Positions 54,681-63,869 are shown, counted from the first letter of the stretch. The stretch is DNA of 64,000 nucleotides from Kocuria salsicia (GCF_007681555.1 NZ_VELE01000008.1:61564-125563), one strand, 5' to 3'. Program-made: numbers and translations. Notes: generated by a model from the letters alone, not told the origin.

Positions 54681-54769
54681 GGGGCGCTCCTATCGGGAGA
54701 AGTGGCAACGGGGAGACACCGGGTTGCGGTGTCTCCCCGCTGCGTGGTGTGCGTCAGGAGGTCAGCGGA

Positions 54770-56404
54770 TCAGCTCTTGGTCTTCTCGACCTTGTAGTAC
54801 TCGGGAACGCCGTCCCAGCCGGTGTCCACGCCGGAGACGTTCTCGGACCACGCCGTGTTGGCCTGGTTGTACCAGAGCGGGATCGAGGGCAGGTCCTCCA
54901 GGAGCATGGAGTCGGCCTCCTGGAACTTCTTCACACCGTCCTCGGTGGTCTTGGCCTCGAGGCCGGAGTTCAGGGTGTCCTCGAACTTCGGGTTGTCGTA
55001 CCGCGAGTCGTTGGAGGCGGCGCCCTTGGTGAAGGTGGGGCCCATGAAGTTGTACATGGAGGGGTAGTCGGCCTGCCAGCCGGAGCGGGTGGCGCCGGTC
55101 AGCTTGCCGGCCTTGGCCTCGCTGCGCAGCTCCTTGAAGGTGGAGTAGGACTTGCCCTCGACCTCGATGCCCAGGTTGTTCTTGATCTGGTTGGCGACGG
55201 CGTCCACCCACTTCTTGTGGCCGCCGGCGTCCGCGTTGAAGGCGATGGTCAGCGTCTGGGACTTGTCGTAGGGCTGGATCTTCTCAGCCTTGTCCCACAG
55301 CTCCTTGGCCTTGTCCTTGTTGAACTTTGTGTTCTCGGAGTTCGGGAGGTTCTCGTCGTAGCCCTCGATGGTGGGGGCGGTGAAGTCGGTGGCCGGGGAG
55401 CGCGTCTCATTGAAGATCACCTTGGTGATCTCCTGGCGGTCGATGGCCATGGACAGGGCCTGGCGGCGCAGCTTGCCGGCCTCGCCCTTCCAGTTGTCCT
55501 GGTACTCCGGGACGGCGAGCGTCTGGATGCCGGCGTAGGGCTTGTCCGAGTAGCGGTCGCCGAGGTCGGACTTGTAGTTGCCGAGCGCGCCGGTGGGGAC
55601 CTGCTGCAGGACGTCCAGGTTGTTGGAGATCAGATCCTGGTAGGCGGTGTCCGGGTTCTGGTACAGCTTGAAGGTGATGCCGCCGTTCTTGGCTTCCTCC
55701 GGGCCCTTGTAGTCGTCGTTCTTGACGAGGTCGATGGCGGAGTTGTGCTGCCAGGCACCTTCCTTGGCCATCTTGTAGGGGCCGTAGCCCACGGGGTTCT
55801 CGCCGAACGCCTTCATGTCCTTGAACGCGGAGGAGGGCATCGGCGCGAACGCGGTGTAGCCCAGGCGCTGCTCGAAGTCCGACTGCGGGGCGACCAGCTT
55901 GACGGTGAAGGTGGTGTCGTCCACGGCCTTCAGCCCGGACATCTTGTCCTCGGTGCTGCCCTCGGCGGAGACCGTCTCGTAGCCCTCGATGGGCTCGAAG
56001 AAGCTCGCGGCGCCCTGGGCGTTCTTGGCTGCGGCGCCGTAGTTCCAGGAGTCCACGAAACTCTGGGCGGTGATCGCCTCGCCGTTGGTGAACTTCATGT
56101 CCGGCTTGATCTTGATGGTCCAGGTCTGCTTGTCCTTGGACTCGATGGACTCCGCGAGGTCGTTCTGGGTCTTGCCCTCGGAGTCGTAGGTCACCAGGCC
56201 GTTGAAGATCTGCTGGATGACCACGCCGCCACCGGTCTCGGTGGTGTTGGTGGGCACCAGTGGGTTCTGGGGCTCCACGCTGTCCGCGGTGATGACGGCG
56301 CTGCCGTCGGCCGCCTCGTCGGAACCGCCGCCACCGCAGGCGGTCAGGGAAAGGCTCGCCACAGCGGCGATGCCCAGAGTCTTGGAAATGCGGGAAAGTC
56401 GCAT
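54770..56404 (-). CDS. Peptide ABC transporter substrate-binding lipoprotein (OppA/DppA family)
   Basis: The 544-residue protein has a lipoprotein signal (MRLSRISKTLGIAAVASLSL then TAC, with Cys23 as lipidation site). The family-5 binding protein core follows: VIQQIFNGLVTYDSEGKTQNDLAES, TWTIKIKPDMKFTNGEAITAQSFVDSWNYG, FFEPIEGYETVSA, and GWQADYPSMYNFMGPTF near the C-terminus. It is anchored outside the membrane and delivers oligopeptides to the permeases. ATG at 56404 with GAGGAGG upstream. Being first and most upstream, it probably has the strongest promoter in 56405-56684, but no clear hexamers were found there. Confidence 0.9.
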   Translation of the reverse strand: MRLSRISKTLGIAAVASLSLTACGGGGSDEAADGSAVITADSVEPQNPLVPTNTTETGGGVVIQQIFNGLVTYDSEGKTQNDLAESIESKDKQTWTIKIKPDMKFTNGEAITAQSFVDSWNYGAAAKNAQGAASFFEPIEGYETVSAEGSTEDKMSGLKAVDDTTFTVKLVAPQSDFEQRLGYTAFAPMPSSAFKDMKAFGENPVGYGPYKMAKEGAWQHNSAIDLVKNDDYKGPEEAKNGGITFKLYQNPDTAYQDLISNNLDVLQQVPTGALGNYKSDLGDRYSDKPYAGIQTLAVPEYQDNWKGEAGKLRRQALSMAIDRQEITKVIFNETRSPATDFTAPTIEGYDENLPNSENTKFNKDKAKELWDKAEKIQPYDKSQTLTIAFNADAGGHKKWVDAVANQIKNNLGIEVEGKSYSTFKELRSEAKAGKLTGATRSGWQADYPSMYNFMGPTFTKGAASNDSRYDNPKFEDTLNSGLEAKTTEDGVKKFQEADSMLLEDLPSIPLWYNQANTAWSENVSGVDTGWDGVPEYYKVEKTKS

Positions 56405-56619
56405 CTCGCCTCCTCAAAAGCGAAGTGGACCGGCGGCTCTTGAGGCCAGCGTCCGGGAATTCGAATGGAATGGATATGACGACATCCTGGGATCGGTGCT
56501 GGGCTTATGGCCCAGAACACACGTGAGTGTATCCCAGCTCATGTGTCGTGCGGCGCTGCTATCGGGCGTGTTCGCCGCGTCGACCGCGGGGCCTCTCCCG
56601 GCGCGGAACTCCACCCGCG

Positions 56620-56634
56620 TGCGACTGCGTCTCA
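56620..56634 (+). promoter_or_regulatory. Operator copy before the TetR gene
   Basis: TGCGACTGCGTCTCA differs at one position from the perfect inverted repeat at 58090-58104. It lies about 50 bases before the TetR start, consistent with autoregulation. The rest of 56405-56684 holds no gene. Confidence 0.6.
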
Positions 56635-56684
56635 TTGCCGCTACTCTCGGTGCAAGAGCCCGCTGCCGGTCCGAGGAGGTCCAG

Positions 56685-57458
56685 GTGAGACAGTCGCACG
56701 GCGAGTCCGAGGACGTGGTGACGCGTTCCGTCCGCATGCTCGCCGACCACGGGTACCTGGAGACCACGGTGGAGCAGCTGGCCCAGGCCGCCGGGATCAG
56801 CCGCGCCACCTTCTTCCGCAAGTACGGCAGCAAGGAGGACATGGTCTTCGCAGACCACGCCGCCACGCTGGAGCGCCTCGAGGTGCTGCTGCACCGGTCC
56901 GGCCTCTCCCCGCGCAGGGGACTCGTGGAGGGCGCGCAGCTCGTGTTCCGCCACCACCTCGACCACACGGAACGTGCCGTCGCCCGGCACGACCTGCTGC
57001 AGGGCGTGGAGTCGCTGCGGGACCGCGAGATCGCCATGTCCTCGCGCTACGAGCGTGTGTTCCAGGCGTTCCTGCGGGACGCGCTGGCCCCCTCCGAGGA
57101 CCGCAGGGTCACGGCGGTCGCGCTCGCGGCGGCCACGGTGGCGGTGCACAATGCCTTCCTGCGCACGTGGCTGCGGGATCCGAGCCCGGCCGGCGGTGAG
57201 CAGCTCGCCGCCTCGCTCAGCCAGCGGGTGGCGTGGCTGTGCTCGGTCTTCGGCGTCGGGTCACCGGCGAGAGGTGCTCTCGGCCCGGTAGACCCGGTGC
57301 CCGCGTCGGGCACGATCTCCCGGGAGGCCGGGGGTGACGACGTCGCCGCCGCCTCGGAGGGGCCCGCGCCGATCGTCGTCGTGGTCCCGCAGGGCACGGA
57401 CCCGCAGGTCGCCGCGGAGCGCGCCGCGCGGTCCGTGTACGAGGCGTTGCGCTCCTAG
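56685..57458 (+). CDS. TetR-family regulator, probable fatty-acid-degradation repressor
   Basis: The 257-residue protein has the TetR helix-turn-helix TVEQLAQAAGISRATFFRKYGSKEDMVFADH at about 28-58. An all-helical ligand domain and a Gly/Pro/Val-rich tail of about 60 residues, unusual for the family, follow. GTG at 56685 with GAGGAGGT upstream. The same operator lies before this gene and before fadB, so it most likely represses the beta-oxidation operon and responds to acyl-CoA. It resembles the actinobacterial FadR idea but is not the E. coli GntR FadR. Confidence 0.8.
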   Translation: MRQSHGESEDVVTRSVRMLADHGYLETTVEQLAQAAGISRATFFRKYGSKEDMVFADHAATLERLEVLLHRSGLSPRRGLVEGAQLVFRHHLDHTERAVARHDLLQGVESLRDREIAMSSRYERVFQAFLRDALAPSEDRRVTAVALAAATVAVHNAFLRTWLRDPSPAGGEQLAASLSQRVAWLCSVFGVGSPARGALGPVDPVPASGTISREAGGDDVAAASEGPAPIVVVVPQGTDPQVAAERAARSVYEALRS

Positions 57459-58027
57459 TCCGCGCGCCTCTCACGGCTCGCGCGCCGTTCCGACTCCAGG
57501 ACGGCGTAGAGCAGCTCGTCGCGCCACTCGCCCAGCTGCCGGTGGCTCTCGTGCAGGGTGGCCTCGTGGCGCATGCCCAGACGTTCGCAGACCCTGGCCG
57601 AGGCCGTGTTGAGACTGTCCAGGCGGGCGAAGACGCGGTGGGCACCGAGCCGCTCGAAGGCCAGGTCCACGGCAGTGCCGGCCGCCTCGCTCGCGTATCC
57701 CCGGCCGGTGTGGTCCGGGTGCAGGGCCCAGCCGATCTCCACCTGGGCGGACTGCGCGTCCACGAGCGTCAGCGCGATCTCCCCCACCAGCTCCTCGGAA
57801 TCCCGGGGTGAGAGCGCGAGCCGCAGGCTGTCCCCGTCGTGGGCCCAGTCCCGCGGCCCCCGGTGGGCCTCGACGGTGCGCACCACGTGGTCGAGGTCCC
57901 GCGGCGCTCGCCAGGCGAAGACCGCGTAGTCCTCGCGGGACTGGTAGGAGTGCATGGGTTCGATGTCGGCTTCTGTGGGCCACCGCAACTGCAGGCGGCC
58001 GGAACGCAACGGCAGCTGGAGAGTCAT
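57455..58027 (-). CDS. GNAT-family N-acetyltransferase (RimJ/RimL-like)
   Basis: The 190-residue protein has the RimJ/RimL-type start LRSGRLQLRWPTEADIEPMHSYQSREDYAVFAWR. Motif A is VEIGWALHPDHTGRGYASEAAGTAVDLAFERLG, followed by HRVFARLDSLNTASARVCERLGMRHEATLHES. Such enzymes acetylate ribosomal proteins or antibiotics, but many have unknown substrates. ATG at 58027. It is convergent with TetR (the stop codons overlap) and divergent from fadB, so it shares the operator region with the beta-oxidation operon. Confidence 0.82.
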   Translation of the reverse strand: MTLQLPLRSGRLQLRWPTEADIEPMHSYQSREDYAVFAWRAPRDLDHVVRTVEAHRGPRDWAHDGDSLRLALSPRDSEELVGEIALTLVDAQSAQVEIGWALHPDHTGRGYASEAAGTAVDLAFERLGAHRVFARLDSLNTASARVCERLGMRHEATLHESHRQLGEWRDELLYAVLESERRASRERRAD

Positions 58028-58089
58028 CGCGCCCAGCCTATCCAGGGCCCTTGCGGGGACGGTACGCGGTGACACCGCATGTCTTGACG

Positions 58090-58104
58090 TGAGACTGCGT
58101 CTCA
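58090..58104 (+). promoter_or_regulatory. Operator of the beta-oxidation operon
   Basis: TGAGACTGCGTCTCA is a perfect inverted repeat (TGAGAC / GTCTCA, three-base centre TGC... read as TGAGACtgcGTCTCA). A near-copy precedes the TetR gene at 56620. It lies 65 bases before fadB. Confidence 0.68.
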
Positions 58105-58168
58105 GGGCAAACTGAGCCGCAGTTATGTGGTCCACACCACCCCCTTGCTGAGACACAGGAGCGCAAGC

Positions 58169-60268
58169 GTGAGCGAACAGTCCTTCCCGTCCACCGTGAC
58201 CATCACCGTGACCCGGCCGGTGCTGCCCGGCCGGGAGAAGCCCATTGCGCTGGTGTCCCTGGACTCGACCGCCCCCAACGGCCTCGTGATCTGGGGCTCC
58301 GCAGCCATGCGGGACCTGCAGCGTGAGCTCTCGGCGATCGACACCTCCGAGGTGGAGGCCGTGGTCGTCACGGGCAACACCAAGTCCTTCGGCGCGGGCG
58401 CCAACCTCAAGGAGATCCGCGCGGCGCAGCTCAGCGGCACCTCGGACGAGTACGTGGGCTCGGGCCACGACGCCTTCGGTGTCCTCGCGGAGATGGACGT
58501 CCCCACGTTCTCGCTCATCACGGGCGTGGCCTTGGGCGGGGGCATGGAGCTGGCGCTGCACACGGACTACCGCCTCTCCACCGCGGGCAAGGCCCCCATG
58601 GGCCTGCCGGAGTGCCACCTGGGCTTCTTCCCGGGCTGGGGTGGCGTCTACCTGCTGCCGCACCTCGTGGGAGCGGAGGCCGCGCTGAACGTGATCGTCA
58701 CGGACTCCATGAGGGGCAAGAACCTCAACCCCGCCAAGGCCGCGGAGATCGGGCTTGTGGACGCGGTGCTGGACGGCGCTCCCGGCACCGACGAGTGGGA
58801 GACGTCCTGGCAGAACTGGGTCGTGGAGGCCCTGGAGGGCAAGCACGAGCCCCGTCGCACCGCGGAGGACGCCCAGACCTGGGACGCCGCCGTGGAGAAG
58901 GCCGCCGCGAAGGCTGAGAAGGCCTGGCACGGTGCGGCTCCCGGGCCGGTGGCCGCCATCGAGCTCGTGGGCCGTGCGCGCACCGAGTCCCGCGAGGCCA
59001 ACGGCGCCGCCGCCGTCGAGGTGTTCAAGGAGATCGTGCAGTCGGAGCCCGCCCGCGCGTCCCTGTACGCGTTCGAGCTCGTGAGCGCCCGCAGCAAGCA
59101 GGCCGCCAACGTCCCGGACGCCCCGGTCCGCGAGATCCGGAAGGCCGCCGTGATCGGCGCGGGCCTGATGGCGGGCCAGCTCGCGTCCCTGCTCGCGCAG
59201 GGCGCCGGCATCCCCGTGGTGATGACGGACCTCGACGACGAGCGTCTCGAGGCCGGTGTGCAGCGCACCCGCGAGCGTTTCCTCGCCCAGGCCCAGAAGG
59301 GGCGCATGAGCGAGGAGAAGGCGCAGCAGCTCGGTGCGCTGATCACCGGCGCGAAGAGCCCTGAGGACCTCGCGGACGCGGACTTCGTGATCGAGGCCGT
59401 CTTCGAGGAGATGGACGTCAAGCGCCAGGTCTTCGCCCAGTGGGAGCCGGTGATCCGTGAGGACGCGATCCTCGCCACCAACACCTCCTCACTGTCCATC
59501 ACGGAGATGGGCCGGGATCTCAAGCACCCGGAGCGCCTCGTGGGCTTCCACGTTTTCAACCCGGTGGAGGTCACCCCGCTGCTCGAGATCATCGCGGGCG
59601 AGAAGACGGACGACTCCACCCTGGCCACCGCGTTCGACCTCGCCGCCAAGATGCGCCGCATTGCCGTCCGCGTGCAGGACGCCCCGAGCTTCGTGGTGAA
59701 CCGCGTGCTGACCCGCATGTTCGACTCGATTGGCCGCGCCGTGGACGCCGGCGGGGATCCCCACGCCGTGGACCACGCGCTGGACCCCATGGGTCTGCCC
59801 ATGACCCCGCTGCAGCTGCTCGACTTCGTGGGCCCTGCGGTCCTGGTCCACATCACGCACACCATGAATGCGGCGTACCCGGACCGTTTCACGCTCTCGC
59901 CGTGGCTCGACGCCGTCGCGGACGCCGGCCTGCGCAACACCCTGCCACCGCGCGGGGAGAACTCTGAGACCTATCTCGCGGAGGGTGCCCAGCAGGCATT
60001 GGAGCGCACCCGCCAGGAGAGGGGGGTGCCGGACCGTTCGGACGACGGCGCGGATGGCCACCTGCTGACCGACGTCCAGGACGCGCTCGCGGAGGAGATC
60101 GGCCACATGCTGGACGAGGGCGTCGTGGCGACAGCCCGGGACGTGGACCTCTGCATGATCCTGGGTGCCAACTACCCGTTCCACATGGGCGGTATTACGC
60201 CCTACCTCGACTACACGGGTGCCTCCGAGCGCGTCCGCGGGCAGCGCTTCGACGCCGCCCAGCAGTAG
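58169..60268 (+). CDS. fadB: Fatty-acid oxidation bifunctional enzyme (enoyl-CoA hydratase / 3-hydroxyacyl-CoA dehydrogenase)
   Basis: The 699-residue enzyme performs two beta-oxidation steps. Its N-terminal crotonase domain (1 to about 290) has SFGAGANLKEIRAA and TGVALGGGMELALHTDYRLST with PECHLGFFPGWGGVYLLP for the oxyanion hole and Glu residues. The NAD-binding domain (about 325-505) has AAVIGAGLMAGQLASLLAQ, where Ala replaces the usual Gly in GxMG, and DADFVIEAVFEEMDVKRQVF and HVFNPVEVTPLLEIIAG. Two C-terminal 3HCDH domains follow. GTG at 58169 with AGGAG seven bases upstream. The thiolase partner is not in the window. Confidence 0.9.
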   Translation: MSEQSFPSTVTITVTRPVLPGREKPIALVSLDSTAPNGLVIWGSAAMRDLQRELSAIDTSEVEAVVVTGNTKSFGAGANLKEIRAAQLSGTSDEYVGSGHDAFGVLAEMDVPTFSLITGVALGGGMELALHTDYRLSTAGKAPMGLPECHLGFFPGWGGVYLLPHLVGAEAALNVIVTDSMRGKNLNPAKAAEIGLVDAVLDGAPGTDEWETSWQNWVVEALEGKHEPRRTAEDAQTWDAAVEKAAAKAEKAWHGAAPGPVAAIELVGRARTESREANGAAAVEVFKEIVQSEPARASLYAFELVSARSKQAANVPDAPVREIRKAAVIGAGLMAGQLASLLAQGAGIPVVMTDLDDERLEAGVQRTRERFLAQAQKGRMSEEKAQQLGALITGAKSPEDLADADFVIEAVFEEMDVKRQVFAQWEPVIREDAILATNTSSLSITEMGRDLKHPERLVGFHVFNPVEVTPLLEIIAGEKTDDSTLATAFDLAAKMRRIAVRVQDAPSFVVNRVLTRMFDSIGRAVDAGGDPHAVDHALDPMGLPMTPLQLLDFVGPAVLVHITHTMNAAYPDRFTLSPWLDAVADAGLRNTLPPRGENSETYLAEGAQQALERTRQERGVPDRSDDGADGHLLTDVQDALAEEIGHMLDEGVVATARDVDLCMILGANYPFHMGGITPYLDYTGASERVRGQRFDAAQQ

Positions 60269-60320
60269 TCCCCTTCCACCACCGAGCATCGAGCACTGGT
60301 TCGAGCACCAAGGAGTGATC

Positions 60321-61562
60321 ATGACCATCGACAACACGGCATCCGCCACGCAGACGTTCCCCGTGGGCACCATGGAGCCGGAGTACACGCTGAACGAGGC
60401 GCTGGACACGGACGAGGCCGGCACGTTCGCCGAGATCTCGGACGAGGACCGCGCCCACTGGATGCGCGCCCGCGCGTTCGTCCAGGAGGACGTCCTCCCG
60501 GTGATCGGCGAGTACTGGGACAACAGCGAGTACAACCTGGACCTGGTGGCGCGCATGGGTGAGCTGGACCTGCTGCGCGACGGCGTGGACGTTCCCGGCT
60601 ACCCGCCCATGTCCAAGATGGCGGCGGGGCTGATCAGCATGGAGCTCTCCCGCGGTGACGGCTCGACCTCCACGGTGGCGGGGGTGCAGGGCGGTCTGGC
60701 CATGCGCTCGATCGCCATGTGCGGCAGCGACGAGCAGAAGCAGCGCTGGCTCCCGGACATGGCGGCGGGCAAGCTGCTGGGCTCGTTCGCACTGACCGAG
60801 CCCGCGCACGGCTCGGACTCCATCGGCCTGGAGACCTCCGCGGTCCCCGTGGAGGGCGGCTACGTCCTCAACGGCGAGAAAAAGTGGATCGGCAACGGGT
60901 CCATGGGTGGGATCACCGTGGTGTGGGCGCGCAGCAGCCAGGACGGCAAGGTTCTCGGCTTCGTGGTCCCCCAGGACTCCGATGGCTACACCGCCACCAC
61001 CATCACCGGCAAGCTCTCCCTGCGCGCCATCCACCAGGCGCACATCCGCATGGAAAACGTCTTCGTGCCCACGGAGAACGTGCTGCCCAAGGCGCAGTCC
61101 TTCAAGGACACCTCCGCGGTGCTCTTCGCCACGCGCATCGGCGTGGCCTGGGCCGCCGTGGGTCACGCCCAGGCCTGCTACGAGAGCGCCGTGCAGTACG
61201 CCGCTCAGCGCAAGCAGTTCGGCCGTCAGCTGGCCGCCTCGCAGATCGTGCAGGAGCGCCTGGCCCGGATGCTGAGCGAGCTCACGCAGATCCAGACGCT
61301 CGTGATGGCCATGGCGCGCAAGGAGGAGGCGGGCTCCCTCACGGGCCCGCAGGCCTCCCTCGCCAAGTTCACGGCCACGCGCACGGCGCGTCAGATCGCC
61401 GCGAACGCTCGTGATCTGCTGGGCGGCAATGGCATTCTGTTGGAGAACCGTGTCGCACGTCACTTCGCGGACGTGGAGGCCATCCACACCTACGAGGGGA
61501 CCGAGACGGTCCAGGCGCTGATCATCGGCAAGTCGATCACCGGGATCTCCGCCTACAACTGA
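60321..61562 (+). CDS. Acyl-CoA dehydrogenase (glutaryl-CoA dehydrogenase-like)
   Basis: The 413-residue flavoprotein has the acyl-CoA dehydrogenase fold: LGSFALTEPAHGSDSIGLET, YVLNGEKKWIGNGSMGG, QFGRQLAASQIVQERLARML and a catalytic Glu region IHTYEGTETVQALIIGKSITG. These end motifs are closest to glutaryl-CoA dehydrogenase-like enzymes, but the operon suggests a general fatty acyl-CoA substrate. It makes the 2,3-double bond that FadB then hydrates. ATG at 60321 after AAGGAGTG, 52 bases past fadB. Confidence 0.88.
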   Translation: MTIDNTASATQTFPVGTMEPEYTLNEALDTDEAGTFAEISDEDRAHWMRARAFVQEDVLPVIGEYWDNSEYNLDLVARMGELDLLRDGVDVPGYPPMSKMAAGLISMELSRGDGSTSTVAGVQGGLAMRSIAMCGSDEQKQRWLPDMAAGKLLGSFALTEPAHGSDSIGLETSAVPVEGGYVLNGEKKWIGNGSMGGITVVWARSSQDGKVLGFVVPQDSDGYTATTITGKLSLRAIHQAHIRMENVFVPTENVLPKAQSFKDTSAVLFATRIGVAWAAVGHAQACYESAVQYAAQRKQFGRQLAASQIVQERLARMLSELTQIQTLVMAMARKEEAGSLTGPQASLAKFTATRTARQIAANARDLLGGNGILLENRVARHFADVEAIHTYEGTETVQALIIGKSITGISAYN

Positions 61563-61622
61563 GTCGCCTACACCTGAGCGGCCAGCACCGCGCCCTCCGG
61601 GGCCCGACCCGCAGGGAGCACC

Positions 61623-63578
61623 ATGTTTGCCAATTCCGAGCCGCTGACCCCGCTGCGCTTCCTGGAGCGCAGCGCGGAGGTCTTCCCCCGCCGTCGCGCC
61701 GTGGTGCACGGCACGCAGGAGTGGACCTGGGAGCAGTTCGAGTGGGACGTCCGGCGTTTTGCCACGGCGCTGCTGCCCCACCTGCGGGACGGCGTGGCCG
61801 CCACGGCGAAGGGCGAGCAGGAGGCGCAGGCCTCGGGCCCGGGGGTGGCGCACGCCCACCGGGGGACCGGAGCGTCGGGCCTGGTCCCGGCCTCCACCCC
61901 GGGTCACGGCGACGACGCCGGGCGCCCGGGTGCCGAACCCTCCTCGACCTCGGCGCCCGGGCGGGGCACGGACCAGGCGGCCTCCAGCAGCGGGGTCGCA
62001 GCTCCTGACTCACCGGGCGCGGCCACGTTGTCTGATCCCTCATCGGCATCGGGAGGGACGGATACCAGCACCCGCAGTGGACGCGGCGGCGGCACAGCGG
62101 GCGAGGAATTCCAGGGCGCGGAGCTGCTGGACCGTTCCTGGCCCACGGTGGCCGTGATAGCCCCGAATGTTCCCGCCGCGCTGATGGCGCACTACGCGGT
62201 GCCCGCCGCGGGTGCCGTGCTCGTTCCGCTGAACCCCCGCCTGAGTGCCCGGGAGCTGGGCTACATCCTGGGGCACTGCGAGGCGCGGGTGGTCCTCGCG
62301 GACGTCTCCGTGCTCGACGTCGTGGCCGAGGCCCTCGGTGACCGTCCCGGCGTCACCCTCGTCCAGATCCCCGACGAGCAGGCGGATCTTCCCGCGGTCC
62401 GCGAGGGCGCGGGGGGCGCGGTGCCCACGTTCGAGGAGTTCCTGGACGTGGAACCGCTCGAGGCGGCGGGCGTGGGGGACGCGGCGCGCGGCGTCGTCGG
62501 CTACGGCGTGGCGGACGAGAACGCGCCCATCACGCTGAACTACACCTCCGGGACCACGGGGCGTCCCAAGGGTGTGCTCTACGCGCACCGCGGGGCCTAC
62601 CTCAACAGCCTGGGTGAGGTCTTCCACAACGGCTTCGGCGGAGACACCCGCTACCTGTGGACGCTGCCCATGTTCCACTGCAACGGGTGGTGCACCACGT
62701 GGGCGGTCACCGCGGCGGGCGGCACTCACGTGTGCCTGCGCGCGGTGCGGGCGGACGAGATCTGGCGCGCGTTCGACGAGCAGGGCATCACGCACCTGTG
62801 CGGGGCGCCCGCCGTGTGCTCGGTGATCGTGGACGCGCAACAGGCACACCCCCTGGAGAAACCCATCCGCATCACGACCGCCGGTGCCCCTCCCGCCCCC
62901 AGCATCATTGAACGGCTGGAGACGGCGGGGTTCGACATCGTGCACGTGTACGGCCTCACGGAGGTCTTCGGTCCCATCACCATTTGCGAGCCGCAGGAGC
63001 AGTGGGCGGATCTCGCCCCGGCCGAACGGGCACAGCAGATGTCCTGGCAGGGCGTGGCGATGATCCAGGCGGAGTCCGCGCGCGTCGTCGACCCGGAGGG
63101 CGCAGACGTGCCCGCGGACGGCGAGATGCTGGGGGAGGTCGTGCTGCGGGGCAACAACGTGATGATTGGCTACTACAAGGACCTGCCCGCCACCCGCAAG
63201 GCCTTCGACGGCGGCTGGTTCCACACCGGGGACCTGGGCGTGATGCACCCCAACGGGTACATCCAGCTGCGGGACCGTGCGAAGGACATCATCATCTCCG
63301 GTGGTGAGAACATCTCCTCCATCGAGGTGGAGCAGGCGCTCTACTCGCACCCGGACGTCATCGACGTCGCCGTGGTGGGGGTCGCCCACGAGAAGTGGGG
63401 CGAGCGACCGGTCGCCCATGTGGTGCGCGCCAGCGGTTCCGCGGTGAGTGAGGACGAGCTTCGGGAGCACGTCCGAGGACAGCTCAGTGGGTTCAAGGTC
63501 CCGGACACCATCACTTTCAGCGATGAACTGCCCCGCACGGCCACGGGCAAGGTGCGGAAGAACCTCCTCCGGGGCTGA
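61623..63578 (+). CDS. Long-chain acyl-CoA ligase (AMP-binding) with a disordered insert
   Basis: The 651-residue ligase activates fatty acids for the operon. It has the adenylation motifs ITLNYTSGTTGRPKGVLYAH (P-loop), VYGLTEVFGPIT, TGDLGVMHPNGYIQLRDRAKDIIISGGENISS and the final Lys motif PRTATGKVRKNLLRG. Compared with the usual 530-550 residues it carries an extra Gly/Ser/Pro/Thr-rich segment of about 95 residues (roughly 62-160) between the first helix-strand units, where FACL proteins continue directly from RFATALL to VAVIAPNVPAAL. ATG at 61623 after AGGGAGCACC, 60 bases past the dehydrogenase. Last gene before the rRNA leader. Confidence 0.88.
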   Translation: MFANSEPLTPLRFLERSAEVFPRRRAVVHGTQEWTWEQFEWDVRRFATALLPHLRDGVAATAKGEQEAQASGPGVAHAHRGTGASGLVPASTPGHGDDAGRPGAEPSSTSAPGRGTDQAASSSGVAAPDSPGAATLSDPSSASGGTDTSTRSGRGGGTAGEEFQGAELLDRSWPTVAVIAPNVPAALMAHYAVPAAGAVLVPLNPRLSARELGYILGHCEARVVLADVSVLDVVAEALGDRPGVTLVQIPDEQADLPAVREGAGGAVPTFEEFLDVEPLEAAGVGDAARGVVGYGVADENAPITLNYTSGTTGRPKGVLYAHRGAYLNSLGEVFHNGFGGDTRYLWTLPMFHCNGWCTTWAVTAAGGTHVCLRAVRADEIWRAFDEQGITHLCGAPAVCSVIVDAQQAHPLEKPIRITTAGAPPAPSIIERLETAGFDIVHVYGLTEVFGPITICEPQEQWADLAPAERAQQMSWQGVAMIQAESARVVDPEGADVPADGEMLGEVVLRGNNVMIGYYKDLPATRKAFDGGWFHTGDLGVMHPNGYIQLRDRAKDIIISGGENISSIEVEQALYSHPDVIDVAVVGVAHEKWGERPVAHVVRASGSAVSEDELREHVRGQLSGFKVPDTITFSDELPRTATGKVRKNLLRG

Positions 63579-63636
63579 TCCAGGGCTGACCCGGGGTGGG
63601 GCTGGTCGGGGGCCCAGGAGACCGGGAGCGCCCGTT

Positions 63637-63665
63637 TTGCACAGGCCTGAAGCCGTGTGTAATGT
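63637..63665 (+). promoter_or_regulatory. rRNA operon promoter, upstream of two
   Basis: TTGCAC (63637-63642), 17 bases and TAATGT (63660-63665) form a well-spaced promoter. Its transcript start region (63671 on) resembles that of the second promoter 127 bases downstream. Confidence 0.65.
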
Positions 63666-63670
63666 ATTCC

Positions 63671-63824
63671 GAGTCGCCGCAAGGACGGACAGCCGAGAGC
63701 TGGCCGGGCAGGTCGACAAGCTTCCTGTTCCAGAACGGAACGCAAACGGCGAGTGAACGCCGGGTTGCGAACCGGACGAGGAACGGATAAGCTGGTCGAG
63801 TTGCCGCGAGGACAGCGAAGAGCT
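63671..63824 (+). repeat. Tandem copies of the early transcribed region
   Basis: 63671-63701 and 63798-63824 share GAG(T/C)-(T)GCCGC(A/G)AGGAC...GA(G)AGCT with small differences. Each follows its own promoter at the same distance. Confidence 0.55.
63765..63793 (+). promoter_or_regulatory. rRNA operon promoter, downstream of two
   Basis: TTGCGA (63765-63770), 17 bases and TAAGCT (63788-63793) form a second promoter. The transcribed start GAGTTGCCGCGAGGACAGCG (63798 on) repeats that after the first promoter (GAGTCGCCGCAAGGAC, 63671 on), so the pair looks like a tandem duplication. Confidence 0.65.
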
Positions 63825-63869
63825 TCCAAGCATGCGGCACACAAACTTCCAATCGATGGCCTCGACAGA

